Notes under the pieces: generated by a model | The model's database searches: none | What the model saw: only the letters and a program-made list of their open reading frames with translations | What the model was told of the DNA's origin: nothing | From: UBA6163 sp031411655 | GTDB taxonomy: Bacteria; Planctomycetota; Planctomycetia; Pirellulales; Pirellulaceae | DNA length: 64,000 bases | NCBI GenBank assembly: GCA_031411655.1 | Contig: JANOBM010000090.1 | Coordinates: 42,799 to 106,798 of the forward strand | Direction of reading: 5' to 3' | Translations under genes and position numbers: made by a program | Shown here: positions 17,736 to 26,936 of the stretch, piece after piece | How positions within the stretch are numbered: the stretch's first letter is position 1 | Layout: each line of letters starts with the position of its first letter

Positions 17736-19259
17736 CTAGGGATTGGTGGTGGGCTGCATTTCTAGGATCCACTCCATTTCCGAAGCGGGAGCAGGCGACG
17801 GTTTTTTGATGGTTGCTGTTAACGTTGTGAGTCGTTTGTACGGAAAGTTTTGAGATGTCGTCGGATCGGTCCAGGCGGGTACGGCTTTCAGTGCGTCGAG
17901 CGTTTCCGGAAGTTCGCCGAATTGCGCCGCATGCATCCGAATGGCCTCGATAGTCGCGAGGATCGCAAGGTTACCTTGTAGGCGTGTTGACGCACGATCA
18001 ACTTGGATTACGGCAGGATAAAGAAGATTGGCTAGTGTCTTTGCCGGGTCAAATAAATCCATCGTCGACGGAGCGCGAGCTAGTTCCGCCCGTTGCAACC
18101 ATTGGCCACGCATCGATGCAGGAAGGAGTGTCCACTTGTAGTGTTGATCCCGATACCGCATAAAACTGAGGTCAAAGGCACGCAGGATGGCTTCGGATGG
18201 CGACATGCCCTCCGTCGTCGTTCCGGCGTTTTCCAAAACCTGGCGGGACGGCCCATCCGCAACAAGTACGAGGCAAGCTGCGGCTATATCGATGTCGGAT
18301 GTCGAATTGCCCGTGTCGGTGGAAGGGGTCATGAATCCAACCGTTGATATGTCACCCAAGACGGTCACCAACTGATTTCGCCAAGACGTTTGATCTCGGT
18401 GGGCGTCGACCGGTTGCTCACGGTGCAGAAACCGCTTCATGAAGCTCATTTCGGACTCGAAGGCCGGGGCCATGTCAAAGCTCGCGATCGGGAACGTTGC
18501 CAAGGCCCAGTAGAGGTTGGGTGCGTCGGGACGCTGCATCAAATCTCTCACGCGTTCGAGCATCATGGAGGCGATCGCGACACCGACTAACTTTCCGATG
18601 ATGGTCGGTGTTCTCAATGAAGCAGCTTCCGCGAGCCGAACTCCAGTCCTGATGCTACTCAACGCGTCGGTAAGCCTGCCTTCTTCAAGGGCAAGCATGA
18701 CTTCGAGGTCGATCAGTCTCGCCATTACTCGAAAGTCCGACAGCTCTTCGAGAGTCAACGTATAGACTTGAACGCCGTATAAGTCCTTAAACCTTGAATC
18801 AGCATTAACCGACTTGAAATTCGCGGCCTGATGGAGTTCGCTAAGCACCGCGGCGTGGAGGTTGAGATACTCTCTCACTTCTTTTTTGGTGTCCTCCGAA
18901 TAGGGCCTAGTAGTCCATCGCTCTTGGTTGTCCACATTCGATTTCTGAATGGCCTCCCGGTTCGGCATTCGCTTCTCAGCCAATATTGCTCGCAATAATC
19001 CTTCGATGACGTCCCCTTCCTTGAGGAATAGCTGCTCTGACTTGAGCCGATACCGAAGCGCCGGATCGGGCTCCCCTGCGGCGGTAAGACGCATCGTGTT
19101 GGAAACGCTTGGTGCTACTTCCCGAGGCGAAGGTTCTGGCTTTAAGGTCGACGCTTGCTTTTCGTCCGTCGGCTGCACGATCAGAACCTGAGCGTTCAAA
19201 TTCATTGTTGTGGCACATAGAGTTGCAACGCCGACGAGAGACGATAGCCAGTTGTTCAT
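17736..19259 (-). CDS. Secreted helical protein of unknown function in ECF sigma operon
   Basis: 507 aa, signal peptide about 1-23, not recognised. The middle (about 160-420) is rich in amphipathic helices (LIDLEVMLALEEGRLTDAL, RTGVRLAEAASL), similar in feel to TPR-like repeats but without a clear 34-residue period. The C-terminus resembles the end of planctomycete secreted proteins that check a bounded range (FGELPETLDALKAVPAW). It is the third gene of the operon, 78 bp after the putative anti-sigma gene and 28 bp before the DUF1559 gene, suggesting the two secreted proteins work together. Confidence 0.65.
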   Translation of the reverse strand: MNNWLSSLVGVATLCATTMNLNAQVLIVQPTDEKQASTLKPEPSPREVAPSVSNTMRLTAAGEPDPALRYRLKSEQLFLKEGDVIEGLLRAILAEKRMPNREAIQKSNVDNQERWTTRPYSEDTKKEVREYLNLHAAVLSELHQAANFKSVNADSRFKDLYGVQVYTLTLEELSDFRVMARLIDLEVMLALEEGRLTDALSSIRTGVRLAEAASLRTPTIIGKLVGVAIASMMLERVRDLMQRPDAPNLYWALATFPIASFDMAPAFESEMSFMKRFLHREQPVDAHRDQTSWRNQLVTVLGDISTVGFMTPSTDTGNSTSDIDIAAACLVLVADGPSRQVLENAGTTTEGMSPSEAILRAFDLSFMRYRDQHYKWTLLPASMRGQWLQRAELARAPSTMDLFDPAKTLANLLYPAVIQVDRASTRLQGNLAILATIEAIRMHAAQFGELPETLDALKAVPAWTDPTTSQNFPYKRLTTLTATIKKPSPAPASEMEWILEMQPTTNP

Positions 19260-19337
19260 GATAGTTTTCTATTGGTGATGGAATCGTTGCAGACGCTTGT
19301 TTCAAGGATGAATGGAGGCGATCGGCCTAGACGGTCG

Positions 19338-20060
19338 CTACTGAAGTAAGTCTTCGATAATCTGTGCCCGATCGACCAACGGGTGGTTTTCCTTAGTCAC
19401 CTTCAAAGAGGCGGGCAGAAGGGATCGGTCGACCGTGGTTTTCGCGATCGAAGGCGTACTAGTAAACTGCATATCGGCGCTGAGCGTATCAAACGATCGC
19501 ATTGTCATTGCACCGATGGAGAGAGAACTCGACGATGGTATCGAGTCAAGTTGATTCGCCATCGGTCGATGCAAGAGATTGGTACGGATCCAATGGTGCA
19601 GGCGTTGCGTGCCCGCGGTTGAATGGGATGTGACTGGGATCGTTTCTTCAGCAGTCTGCCTCTTCGGCATCGAAGCGGAGTCGAAGTCCTTCCTTGAGGA
19701 GGGCTCCACGATCGCGATCGTTGGCTCTGGTCGAATACTTGTTGAGGGTGGACGCGATGGAGACGGTGATAGCTCATGCTGGGAGCCAAGCTGAAATCCA
19801 ACCATTCCGGTCAGGAACGATGCAGCGATTGCAATGGTCACCGCTCGCCGCCATGAGTCCGGCCGCCAAACGCGCGAAGCCGCTGGATGTGCGCTCGACA
19901 GCGTCGGCTCGTGAGTTTGACAGCCGGCAGCGAAGCCCGCGCGATAAAAAGTTATCGCCACTGAAGACGAATGAGGTGCCGGTTTAATGGATCCCAACAT
20001 CGACGAAAACGCGTCGTCGATTGGGTTCTGCGATGGAGCGTTTTCAGATGATTGATTCAT
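19338..20060 (-). CDS. Single-pass membrane protein, putative anti-sigma factor
   Basis: 240 aa with one membrane segment (about 72-92, AVTIAIAASFLTGMVGF) after a Ser/Pro-rich N-terminal part, and a Ser/Thr-rich C-terminal domain that would be periplasmic. The start ATG overlaps the stop of the ECF sigma gene by four bases (ATGA, 20057-20060), so the two are translationally coupled. The position fits an anti-sigma factor, but I see no ZAS (HxxxCxxC) motif, so that role is an inference from context. Confidence 0.7.
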   Translation of the reverse strand: MNQSSENAPSQNPIDDAFSSMLGSIKPAPHSSSVAITFYRAGFAAGCQTHEPTLSSAHPAASRVWRPDSWRRAVTIAIAASFLTGMVGFQLGSQHELSPSPSRPPSTSIRPEPTIAIVEPSSRKDFDSASMPKRQTAEETIPVTSHSTAGTQRLHHWIRTNLLHRPMANQLDSIPSSSSLSIGAMTMRSFDTLSADMQFTSTPSIAKTTVDRSLLPASLKVTKENHPLVDRAQIIEDLLQ

Positions 20061-20533
20061 GTCGGTAAATTCGTTGTGAAGTGACTTCGAAGGGCATCGA
20101 GTCCGAGTTGGTATTGCCGGTGGGTTGTCGATCGACTTTTTCCCATCAGTTGCCCGATTTGCTCAAACGTTAATCCACCCCAATGATGCATGACGACGAT
20201 CTCCCGCTGGTCACCCGGGAGGGACTGCAGACGCTGTGTCAACTCGTTGATATCGATGTTTGTGGTATGCTCGTCGAACCAAGGAGTGACAATCGATACA
20301 GCGGTTTCTCGTTGTCGCTGACGGTTGCGAGAACGATTCCAAGACCTCAGCTGGTTTCGAATGACCTGTACCATCCAAGCGACTACATCTGTCGGCTGCT
20401 GCGGCTGTGCTGCTAACCGGATGAACGCTTCCTGTACTGCGTCTTCGGCCGGTTCACCGATCGAACGAGCGATCAAGAGCAGCCGACCAGCATGTTGCTG
20501 CCAAATCGTTTCGAGGTGTTCTGGGGCAATCAC
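20057..20533 (-). CDS. ECF-type RNA polymerase sigma factor
   Basis: 158 aa. Region 2 is at about 5-75 (EDAVQEAFIRLA, then VVAWMVQVIRNQLRSW), and region 4 at about 100-150 (LPGDQREIVVMHHWGGLTFEQIGQLMGKSRSTTHRQYQLGL, a classic helix-turn-helix). The start is a GTG codon at 20533, and no upstream in-frame ATG is free of stops. It is the first gene of a four-gene operon and presumably drives it, as is common for ECF systems. The cognate promoter is not visible to me with confidence. Confidence 0.92.
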   Translation of the reverse strand: MIAPEHLETIWQQHAGRLLLIARSIGEPAEDAVQEAFIRLAAQPQQPTDVVAWMVQVIRNQLRSWNRSRNRQRQRETAVSIVTPWFDEHTTNIDINELTQRLQSLPGDQREIVVMHHWGGLTFEQIGQLMGKSRSTTHRQYQLGLDALRSHFTTNLPT

Positions 20534-20777
20534 ATGCAGCTTCAGTGCAGCGTTTGGTAGGTGTCGTGATTGGATGTCAACTCAAGGACGTCATCGAAGG
20601 GAAACCATCCCAGAAAAAACCGAATAATTTGGCTCATTTTCTTCTAAATTGAAAAACCGTCTCACGCTCAACGCTCGGGTGGATATCCGCCCTGCAAATC
20701 GCTGTAATTTCGCTTTCAGGTGGCTATTTGCTTTGCACTAGCATGTCCGGTCGCAGGTTCAGGCCAATCGCGATTCA

Positions 20778-22211
20778 GTGTTTTTGAGTGGAAGCGGTGC
20801 CTCTTTGGTTCTCGTCATTATCCACTCCTCCCTTCGGTGGCCTAGAGGATCGAGCGGATCGATTCATGGACGGGTCCGCCCGATAGACATTCCACGGTTA
20901 CGACGTCAAAGTTGCGACTTGCGTCCCTCACAACCCATCACCAAAGGCGAGACGGTTTTGTACGATCGTTTTCTTCATGTCGATACGAACCGGCTTATCG
21001 ACCGTTTTCAATTCATCAATTCGCTTTCCGATTGCAATGGATCGCCGCAGACGGTCTCTCTGTCAGGCGATTCGGATGCCGGCATGCGAGTGCGGCAATA
21101 CCTCATCCAACTCTGCGAAGAGACGGGGTTGTCCGTCCAAACCGATTTGGTGGGCAACACGATTGCAACTTGGCATGGTACCGAGCAAACGTTACCGGTT
21201 GTGGGAACAGGCAGTCATATCCGGACGACGCGACACTTGACCATGAGTGAAAGTAACCTCGCGGTACTTGGCGGAATCGAAGCCATCATGCTACTGAATG
21301 ACGCTGGGTTTCAGCCGCGTCGTTCGATTGCGATGGTCGTGTTTACGGCAGGTGGTAGTAAAGGGCTCGGCTGCGAAGGTGTCGGTCGTCTGACGACGTC
21401 GGCCGAGGTCATTCCGACTTTCCTCAATGCACTTCTCGACGATGTCGGGGAGCAACGCGACCTCGTGCCAACACATTCCAACGAGGCTAAACGTTTTGAT
21501 GAGACTTGCGTAGGTATTGACCATTTTTATGCTTGGCTCGAACTGAGTGTTGCGGCTGATATCCAATGGGATTCCTTCCCGGTGGAGGTAGGCGTGGTGA
21601 CCGCGATTGCACCGACTACGACTTACACTTTTGAGGTGACTGGAGCAGATGGCCAATCAGGTGCGGCAGCCATGGCGGGGCGTCGCGACGCATTGTGCGC
21701 AGCCGCCAAAATGGTCCTCGCTGTCGAGTGGGTTGCCAATCAATCGGCCAGTGGTAGCTTGGTCGCGACGGTTGGGCAGTTTCATGTTGATGACGGCGTC
21801 AGTGATTCGATTCCGAGTCGCGTGCGATTCACAATGGATATTCGTGAAGTTGACGTTGATCACCGCAATAAGGTAGTTGCTCAGATCACCGATTGGTTCG
21901 AGCGGATTGCAATCAAACGCGGCGTTCAGGTTCAGGCAATCAATGTCCATTCCGAGCTGTCGGTCATCGCCAGTGTCGACATCGTGGCGATTCTTGAGGA
22001 CGCTTGCAGGGTTTCCGGCGCTTCTGCTCGGCGCATGGTCAGCCGCGAATACCACGAGTCTTTTTATATGGCTCGATATGCACCGTTTGGTATGGTAATC
22101 ATCCCTCGCTTTTGTGGCGTTCCCATGCGTCCTGACGGATTACGAGTCCCAGAGTACGTCGTAAAGGGAATCGTCGTACTTGCACGAGGGCTCGCCACGT
22201 TGGCAAATTAA
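20778..22211 (+). CDS. M20-family amidohydrolase homologue lacking most metal ligands (probable pseudoenzyme)
   Basis: 477 aa from GTG 20778; a TTG at 20958 preceded by AAAGGCGAG is an equally good start and matches the family N-terminus better. The scaffold is that of allantoate/N-carbamoyl amino-acid amidohydrolases: GSH..., a LAVLGGIEA helix, VVFT, GVVTAI, RRDAL and the C-terminal His. The catalytic residues are changed: GSHxD is GSHIR, the FDG aspartate is replaced within SESN, the double Glu after VVFT is AGG, HIEQG is SVAAD and NHAG is lost. The frame is intact throughout, so this is not a decayed pseudogene. A binding, regulatory or altered enzymatic role is inferred. Confidence 0.8.
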   Translation: MFLSGSGASLVLVIIHSSLRWPRGSSGSIHGRVRPIDIPRLRRQSCDLRPSQPITKGETVLYDRFLHVDTNRLIDRFQFINSLSDCNGSPQTVSLSGDSDAGMRVRQYLIQLCEETGLSVQTDLVGNTIATWHGTEQTLPVVGTGSHIRTTRHLTMSESNLAVLGGIEAIMLLNDAGFQPRRSIAMVVFTAGGSKGLGCEGVGRLTTSAEVIPTFLNALLDDVGEQRDLVPTHSNEAKRFDETCVGIDHFYAWLELSVAADIQWDSFPVEVGVVTAIAPTTTYTFEVTGADGQSGAAAMAGRRDALCAAAKMVLAVEWVANQSASGSLVATVGQFHVDDGVSDSIPSRVRFTMDIREVDVDHRNKVVAQITDWFERIAIKRGVQVQAINVHSELSVIASVDIVAILEDACRVSGASARRMVSREYHESFYMARYAPFGMVIIPRFCGVPMRPDGLRVPEYVVKGIVVLARGLATLAN

Positions 22212-22597
22212 AACATGGATGCTCGCATGAATGCCCGCTATTCGATCACTTGGTGGGATACCGATATCGGCGTCGTCTTGAATTGACTTCCGAACGGTCA
22301 CTAGATCCGTCTGTTTTCAGAGTTGATTCGTCAAAGATGTGAAATCGGGAAGGTGGCATGAGAAGTGCCCTGAGAGAAGTGCCCTCTGAGAAGTGCCTTC
22401 GAAGATGGGTGGTGGACGATCTGAAAATGCATCCTTTAAATATTCGGCGATTGGCATCTTTTTTTTGAGTTTCTATACATACCGCCGAGAATTCCGCTGA
22501 GAATTTCCGAACTCCCGTGCCGACTGCATCGTTCCTGACTCACCTGCAAAACTTAACCCTAACATGCCAATGGGTTCTTGAATGAAATAGTAAGTTC
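22212..22597. other. 386-bp gap before the hybrid histidine kinase
   Basis: No gene is supported here. It contains a 14-bp tandem repeat (22360-22397) and, overlapping its first copy, a weak -24/-12-like sequence (22354-22369, two mismatches to the sigma-54 consensus). It probably holds the promoter of the kinase gene. Confidence 0.4.
22360..22397. repeat. Three GAGAAGTGCC copies at exact 14-bp spacing
   Basis: GAGAAGTGCC occurs at 22360-22369, 22374-22383 and 22388-22397. The units are 14 bp (GAGAAGTGCCCTGA, GAGAAGTGCCCTCT, then a partial one). The array is 200 bp upstream of the histidine kinase start. It could be a regulator binding array or a slippage repeat. Confidence 0.7.
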
Positions 22598-24970
22598 ATG
22601 CTTCAACTATTAAGGAATGAAAAGTTCAATCGATTTGGTTGGGAGTTTTTTCCACCGATCGCGGCGATTGTTCTATTGGGGGTACTTTCCTTCGTAAGTC
22701 TGCGCAACATTCGTGATAGTGAAGTTGCAACCATCAATGCGAATCGGTCGCTTACAAACCTACAGTTGTTATTCCGAGATTTATTGAATGCGGAGCCTGG
22801 CCAACGTGGCTATTTACTAACAGGCGATTTGAAACATTTAGAGCCTTATTTCGCCGCGAAAAGTTCCTACCAGCGACGGATTGAAGAAATAAGAGGTTTG
22901 AAAGACGATGCCGTCGCTCTTTCCATGATACGGCAAATCGACGCGCTGTCGTCGATTCGCTTCAAACAGCTCGATGAGGCCGTAAGCTTGCGTTCCGAAG
23001 CTACAAGCGAAGAGGCAAAAGCGTTATTTAAGTCCGACGTTGATGAAGCGACAATGGAGGATATCCGAGAATATATCGTTGCCGCAGAATCGCTGATTCA
23101 TTCAAAAGTGAGAGACAGTGATGAACTCGCAACGAACGCCTATGTCAACGCTGTAGTCGCCTTTGCGACGGCACTGATCATGACACTGGCGGCAAGCGTT
23201 TGGTCGTTATTTCGAGTCGATCGCGAACTTCAAAGACGCCGGATCAGCGAGCAAATCGTACGTCATCGGGCTGGACAACTCCAAGCGTTTGCGGACATCG
23301 TCGCCAGGATTTTCTCGGCTCGAGACGTCGAGTCGATCATTGGCGTAGCACTGAATGAATTTCGGCAACTGATCGGTTCACGCGAGGCACTGTTGCAAAT
23401 AAAAGAGCCAGGTCATGTTCGTTACGAGCGGGGGATCGTAGCCACGGGCGTACAAAACCCTTCGCATGAGTACTTGGATTCCGTTTTCTCTTTGGTGGAG
23501 CGACTGTCGAAAGGAGAAGCGACGTTTTTTCGAATTCGTGCTCAGATACTGGCGAATGAAAGTGTCATGAGTGACCCTGCATGGACGATTTGTGGTGATG
23601 CGATGGACGGTGTACTGTCGGCTCCGTTGAAGAATGCGACTCGATTAGAGATCGGGCGCATCGTGTGGATGAGTAAATTTGGTGAAGAATTTACCGCGAA
23701 CGATTGCTTACTCGCTGCGCAGTTGGCCTATGCGGTTTCTGTTGCGATCGAAAATGCAAAGCTGACCTCTCTCATGGAAGAAGAAGCTAGGCGTAAAGAC
23801 GAATTCCTGGCGATGCTTGGACACGAACTTCGAAATCCATTGGCAGGTGTGCTCACCGGAAGTGAGGCGCTGATACTGCTGGACGCCGATGACAAAGACG
23901 CAAACTCATTAAAGGAATCGATTTTGCGCCAATCGAAAATGATGAATCGCATCGTTGATGACCTGCTCGATGTTTCTCGCATTGGCCGTGGACGCGTTTC
24001 TTTGGCGTTGGCCCCCCTAGATATCTTTAGAATTGTAACGGAGATGGTCGACGATTTTCGCCGAGCTCATCCTGCACGATCGTTCGTGATCGATGCTTCG
24101 CCCGATGTGCAACCGAGCATGATTCTTGGAGATCGAGCAAGGATCTCACAAAGTTTTTCGAACCTAGTCCATAACGCCTGTAAGTTCTCGCCTCCGGATT
24201 CAGAAGTTACCCTCCGTATGCGTCGCGGTGGGTTGAATCAATCGATCGTTCAGGTCGATGTGATCGATCGAGGAGACGGTTTGTCTGCCGAGGAACAACG
24301 ACTCGTTTTTAACTTGTTCCATCAGACGCGAGCGACGATTGATAGGTCCCAGGGCGGCCTGGGCATTGGATTAACACTGGCAAGAAGTTTGATAGAAATG
24401 CACGGCGGTGCGTTGACATTATCAAGTCCTGGACATGGGCTGGGATGCACCTTTACCATCTGCTTGCCCTTAAATCCCCTCGTCCCAGTCGCCACCGAAG
24501 TAATCGTCCCGTCGAGTCAGCGAGACACGATTACGGATTCCAGGAAGACTAGAAAGAGTCGCGTTTTAGTGATCGACGACCGTGCGGATGCGATTTTACC
24601 CATCCGTGTCCTTCTGACACGAGAAGGCCACGAAGTGTTCGAAGCTCACGACGGAGCGACCGGTATCGAGATCGCGATCGAGTTGATTCCCGACGTCATT
24701 TTCTGTGACATCGGCCTGCCAGGAAAGTACAACGGCTATGATGTGGTTCGAGCATTGCGTCAAAACTCGACATTGCGTGATACGTACATCATCGCACTTA
24801 GTGGATATAGCCAGCCAGCCGATCGGCAAAGAGCCGCCGAAGCAGGGTTCGATCTTCACCTCGCCAAACCGATTGATGGCAGTCGCTTGCGTGAATTACT
24901 AAACAGGCAACCGCGATTCGGGCCGCCTCACGCCGAAAGAATAATCGAGTCAATCTCTTCAGTTAGATGA
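22598..24970 (+). CDS. Hybrid sensor histidine kinase (CHASE3-GAF-HisKA-HATPase-REC)
   Basis: 790 aa. TM1 (about 18-34) and TM2 (about 184-205) flank a CHASE3 sensor domain with the typical NAEPGQRGYLLTGD (about 64-77). A GAF-like domain follows (about 225-390). The phosphoacceptor His is in MLGHELRNPL (about 409). HATPase boxes are HNACKFSPP, DRGDGLS and GGLGIGLTLARSL. The C-terminal receiver (about 655-770) has IDDR, phospho-Asp about 704 (FCDIGLP) and LAKP. A terminal receiver in a hybrid kinase usually passes phosphate to an HPt protein, and one is encoded 2 kb downstream. It converges on the NtrC-type regulator. The signal is unknown. Confidence 0.92.
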   Translation: MLQLLRNEKFNRFGWEFFPPIAAIVLLGVLSFVSLRNIRDSEVATINANRSLTNLQLLFRDLLNAEPGQRGYLLTGDLKHLEPYFAAKSSYQRRIEEIRGLKDDAVALSMIRQIDALSSIRFKQLDEAVSLRSEATSEEAKALFKSDVDEATMEDIREYIVAAESLIHSKVRDSDELATNAYVNAVVAFATALIMTLAASVWSLFRVDRELQRRRISEQIVRHRAGQLQAFADIVARIFSARDVESIIGVALNEFRQLIGSREALLQIKEPGHVRYERGIVATGVQNPSHEYLDSVFSLVERLSKGEATFFRIRAQILANESVMSDPAWTICGDAMDGVLSAPLKNATRLEIGRIVWMSKFGEEFTANDCLLAAQLAYAVSVAIENAKLTSLMEEEARRKDEFLAMLGHELRNPLAGVLTGSEALILLDADDKDANSLKESILRQSKMMNRIVDDLLDVSRIGRGRVSLALAPLDIFRIVTEMVDDFRRAHPARSFVIDASPDVQPSMILGDRARISQSFSNLVHNACKFSPPDSEVTLRMRRGGLNQSIVQVDVIDRGDGLSAEEQRLVFNLFHQTRATIDRSQGGLGIGLTLARSLIEMHGGALTLSSPGHGLGCTFTICLPLNPLVPVATEVIVPSSQRDTITDSRKTRKSRVLVIDDRADAILPIRVLLTREGHEVFEAHDGATGIEIAIELIPDVIFCDIGLPGKYNGYDVVRALRQNSTLRDTYIIALSGYSQPADRQRAAEAGFDLHLAKPIDGSRLRELLNRQPRFGPPHAERIIESISSVR

Positions 24971-25056
24971 TCGCATGGATTGGGAAAGTAATTCGCGTCC
25001 GATTGGCGTAAAGAAACGCATCCCTGTCGTATGATATTCGGTTGATCGAATGACAA

Positions 25057-26634
25057 TCAGCGCGGATTGAGAAGTTTCAGGATGCGGTCTCGCACTTTGC
25101 CTCGCGTGATGCCAAGAACGCCAGCGGCTTTTGATTGGTTCCCTCCGGAAACCTCTAATACCCGACGAAACAGATAGCGTTCAAGCTCCTCGATCGCTTC
25201 GGCATACAGGTTGGTCGATTGACTGCGAATTCGCTCCTCAATGAAGTCTGCCAATCCATCGAGTGATGGGGGGCGAATCGTATTGACACTCGGCACAGTT
25301 GTTTGGGCCGGTACCTCATGTTCCAATTGATCCTGGCCATCGGGTAAAGGGAATCGGTTTGGCGACGCCATTTCGGCGTGATAGTCCGGCTCAGTGGAGA
25401 GAAGCGGAACGGAGGTTGGAAGTCCAGTTTCGAAAACGAACGTTTCTTGCATCAACTTAGGTAGGGAGTCGACACCGATCACCGTTCCGGTTGTGCATAG
25501 CATGGATTGGCGTACGACGGATTGGAGCTGGCGAATGTTTCCCGGCCAAGGGTATTCGACGAGCGCCTGGAGCGCTGCTGGACTCAAGCCTTCGACGTCA
25601 GGCTTTTTCATCTCTCGTCGTGCGCGGCTCAGGAAGTGATCCAGAAGGAGTGGGATATCGTCGCGTCGCTCGCGCAAGGATGGCAGTTGGATGGTGTAGC
25701 CATTCAGGCGATAGAATAAGTCTTCTCGAAATAACCCTTGGGACACCATCTGTTCGAGGTTGCGATGTGTAGCCGCGATGATACGGACATCCGTCGAGAT
25801 ATCGTTGTTACCCCCGAGTCGTTGAAACTTCTGTTCCTGCAACACACGAAGTACTTTGCCTTGAACCATCAACGACATGTCACCGACTTCATCAAGGAAT
25901 ACCGTGCCTCCATTGGCATATTCGAACTTCCCTTCGCGTCGCTTGTCAGCGCCGGTGAATGCGCCTTTTTCAACGCCAAAAAGCTCACTTTCAAGTAGCT
26001 GATCGGGAATTGCCGCACAGTTGACTGAGACGAAGGGGGCGTCGCGGCGCGGGCTGTGCTGAACAATCGCCTTCGCCGCCAACTCTTTCCCGCACCCCGT
26101 TTCGCCGCGAACGAGTACTGCCACGTTCTGCCCTGCCACACGACCGATCGCCTTGAAAACTTCCATCATCGGTGCACTACGACCAATGAACGGATCCCCA
26201 CGTTCGACTTGGTCAGTGAGCGACATCGCAACCGGTTCATCCATTAGCCGTCGTGACTCGGCCGCGCTCGTTGTCAGGACTCGCAGTTGGGTTAAATTCA
26301 ATGGCTTTGGAAGGTAGTCAAACGCTCCAAGTCGCATGGCTTCGATCGTTGTCTCACTGCTGCAATCCGCAGTGATGAAAATGATCGGCACTTTACGATC
26401 CAAGGCTCGTAGTTTTTGGTACAACTCGAGGCCATTGATTTCTGGAAGATAAACGTCAATGAGTGCTACGTGAGGCATGAAAGACTCTAAAAGCCGCAGT
26501 CCTTCCTCTGCCGTGGAGGCACAGCAGACGTTAAAGCCGGCCTCCGTTAGCCCTCGCTCGACGATCAATCGAATCGTGCGGTCGTCGTCAATCACCAGTA
26601 CACGCGCTGTCAAAGTATTACTCGGCCATTGCAA
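25057..26634 (-). CDS. NtrC-family sigma-54-dependent response regulator
   Basis: 525 aa: receiver (about 11-125, VIDDDRT, phospho-Asp about 60 in LIDVYLP, LPKP), AAA+ sigma-54 interaction domain (about 147-380; Walker A GETGCGKE about 177-184, the sigma-54 contact GAFTGAD about 224-230, Walker B GGTVFLDEV about 242-250), a linker, and a Fis-type helix-turn-helix at the end (GGNQSKAAGVLGITRGKV). The start is a TTG at 26634 or 26613; no ATG is in frame. It needs RpoN at -24/-12 promoters, of which a perfect example lies 0.9 kb away. It is convergent with the hybrid kinase and divergent from the HPt gene. Confidence 0.93.
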   Translation of the reverse strand: MQWPSNTLTARVLVIDDDRTIRLIVERGLTEAGFNVCCASTAEEGLRLLESFMPHVALIDVYLPEINGLELYQKLRALDRKVPIIFITADCSSETTIEAMRLGAFDYLPKPLNLTQLRVLTTSAAESRRLMDEPVAMSLTDQVERGDPFIGRSAPMMEVFKAIGRVAGQNVAVLVRGETGCGKELAAKAIVQHSPRRDAPFVSVNCAAIPDQLLESELFGVEKGAFTGADKRREGKFEYANGGTVFLDEVGDMSLMVQGKVLRVLQEQKFQRLGGNNDISTDVRIIAATHRNLEQMVSQGLFREDLFYRLNGYTIQLPSLRERRDDIPLLLDHFLSRARREMKKPDVEGLSPAALQALVEYPWPGNIRQLQSVVRQSMLCTTGTVIGVDSLPKLMQETFVFETGLPTSVPLLSTEPDYHAEMASPNRFPLPDGQDQLEHEVPAQTTVPSVNTIRPPSLDGLADFIEERIRSQSTNLYAEAIEELERYLFRRVLEVSGGNQSKAAGVLGITRGKVRDRILKLLNPR

Positions 26635-26936
26635 TGAAATGCAGCGTTATGGTCTAAGTGCTGCTTGCTTTCTGCGAACGGGACACGGTTCCTTAAACCA
26701 AAGCTCGAATTATGAATTTGACACAAGCGGTTTCAGCTCGGTTTCGATTCGCCCTTCTAGCATAGCAGATTAGGGACCTACTGGACTTCCCGATTTCGTT
26801 CCTTGGCTATCGCGCGGCTCTGTGACGGGAAAGCCCTAAATCGCCAACACCAGAACAGCAGATGGCCTCAGTTTTGCATTCAGAGTTGGTCCGTTTTAAA
26901 CATTCGTGACATTTTACAAAAAAGCACATCGAGATT
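26635..26936. other. 302-bp divergent region between NtrC-type and HPt genes
   Basis: No coding frame is supported. It holds a sigma-54-like site facing the HPt gene (26863-26878). I see no matching -24/-12 site for the minus-strand regulator. Confidence 0.4.
26863..26878 (+). promoter_or_regulatory. Candidate sigma-54 promoter for the HPt gene
   Basis: TGGCCTCAGTTTTGCA matches TGGCAYRNNNNTTGCW at 14 of 16 positions, with the essential GG and GC intact and 10 bases between them. The HPt start is 59 bp downstream of its end, a suitable distance. Confidence 0.4.
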
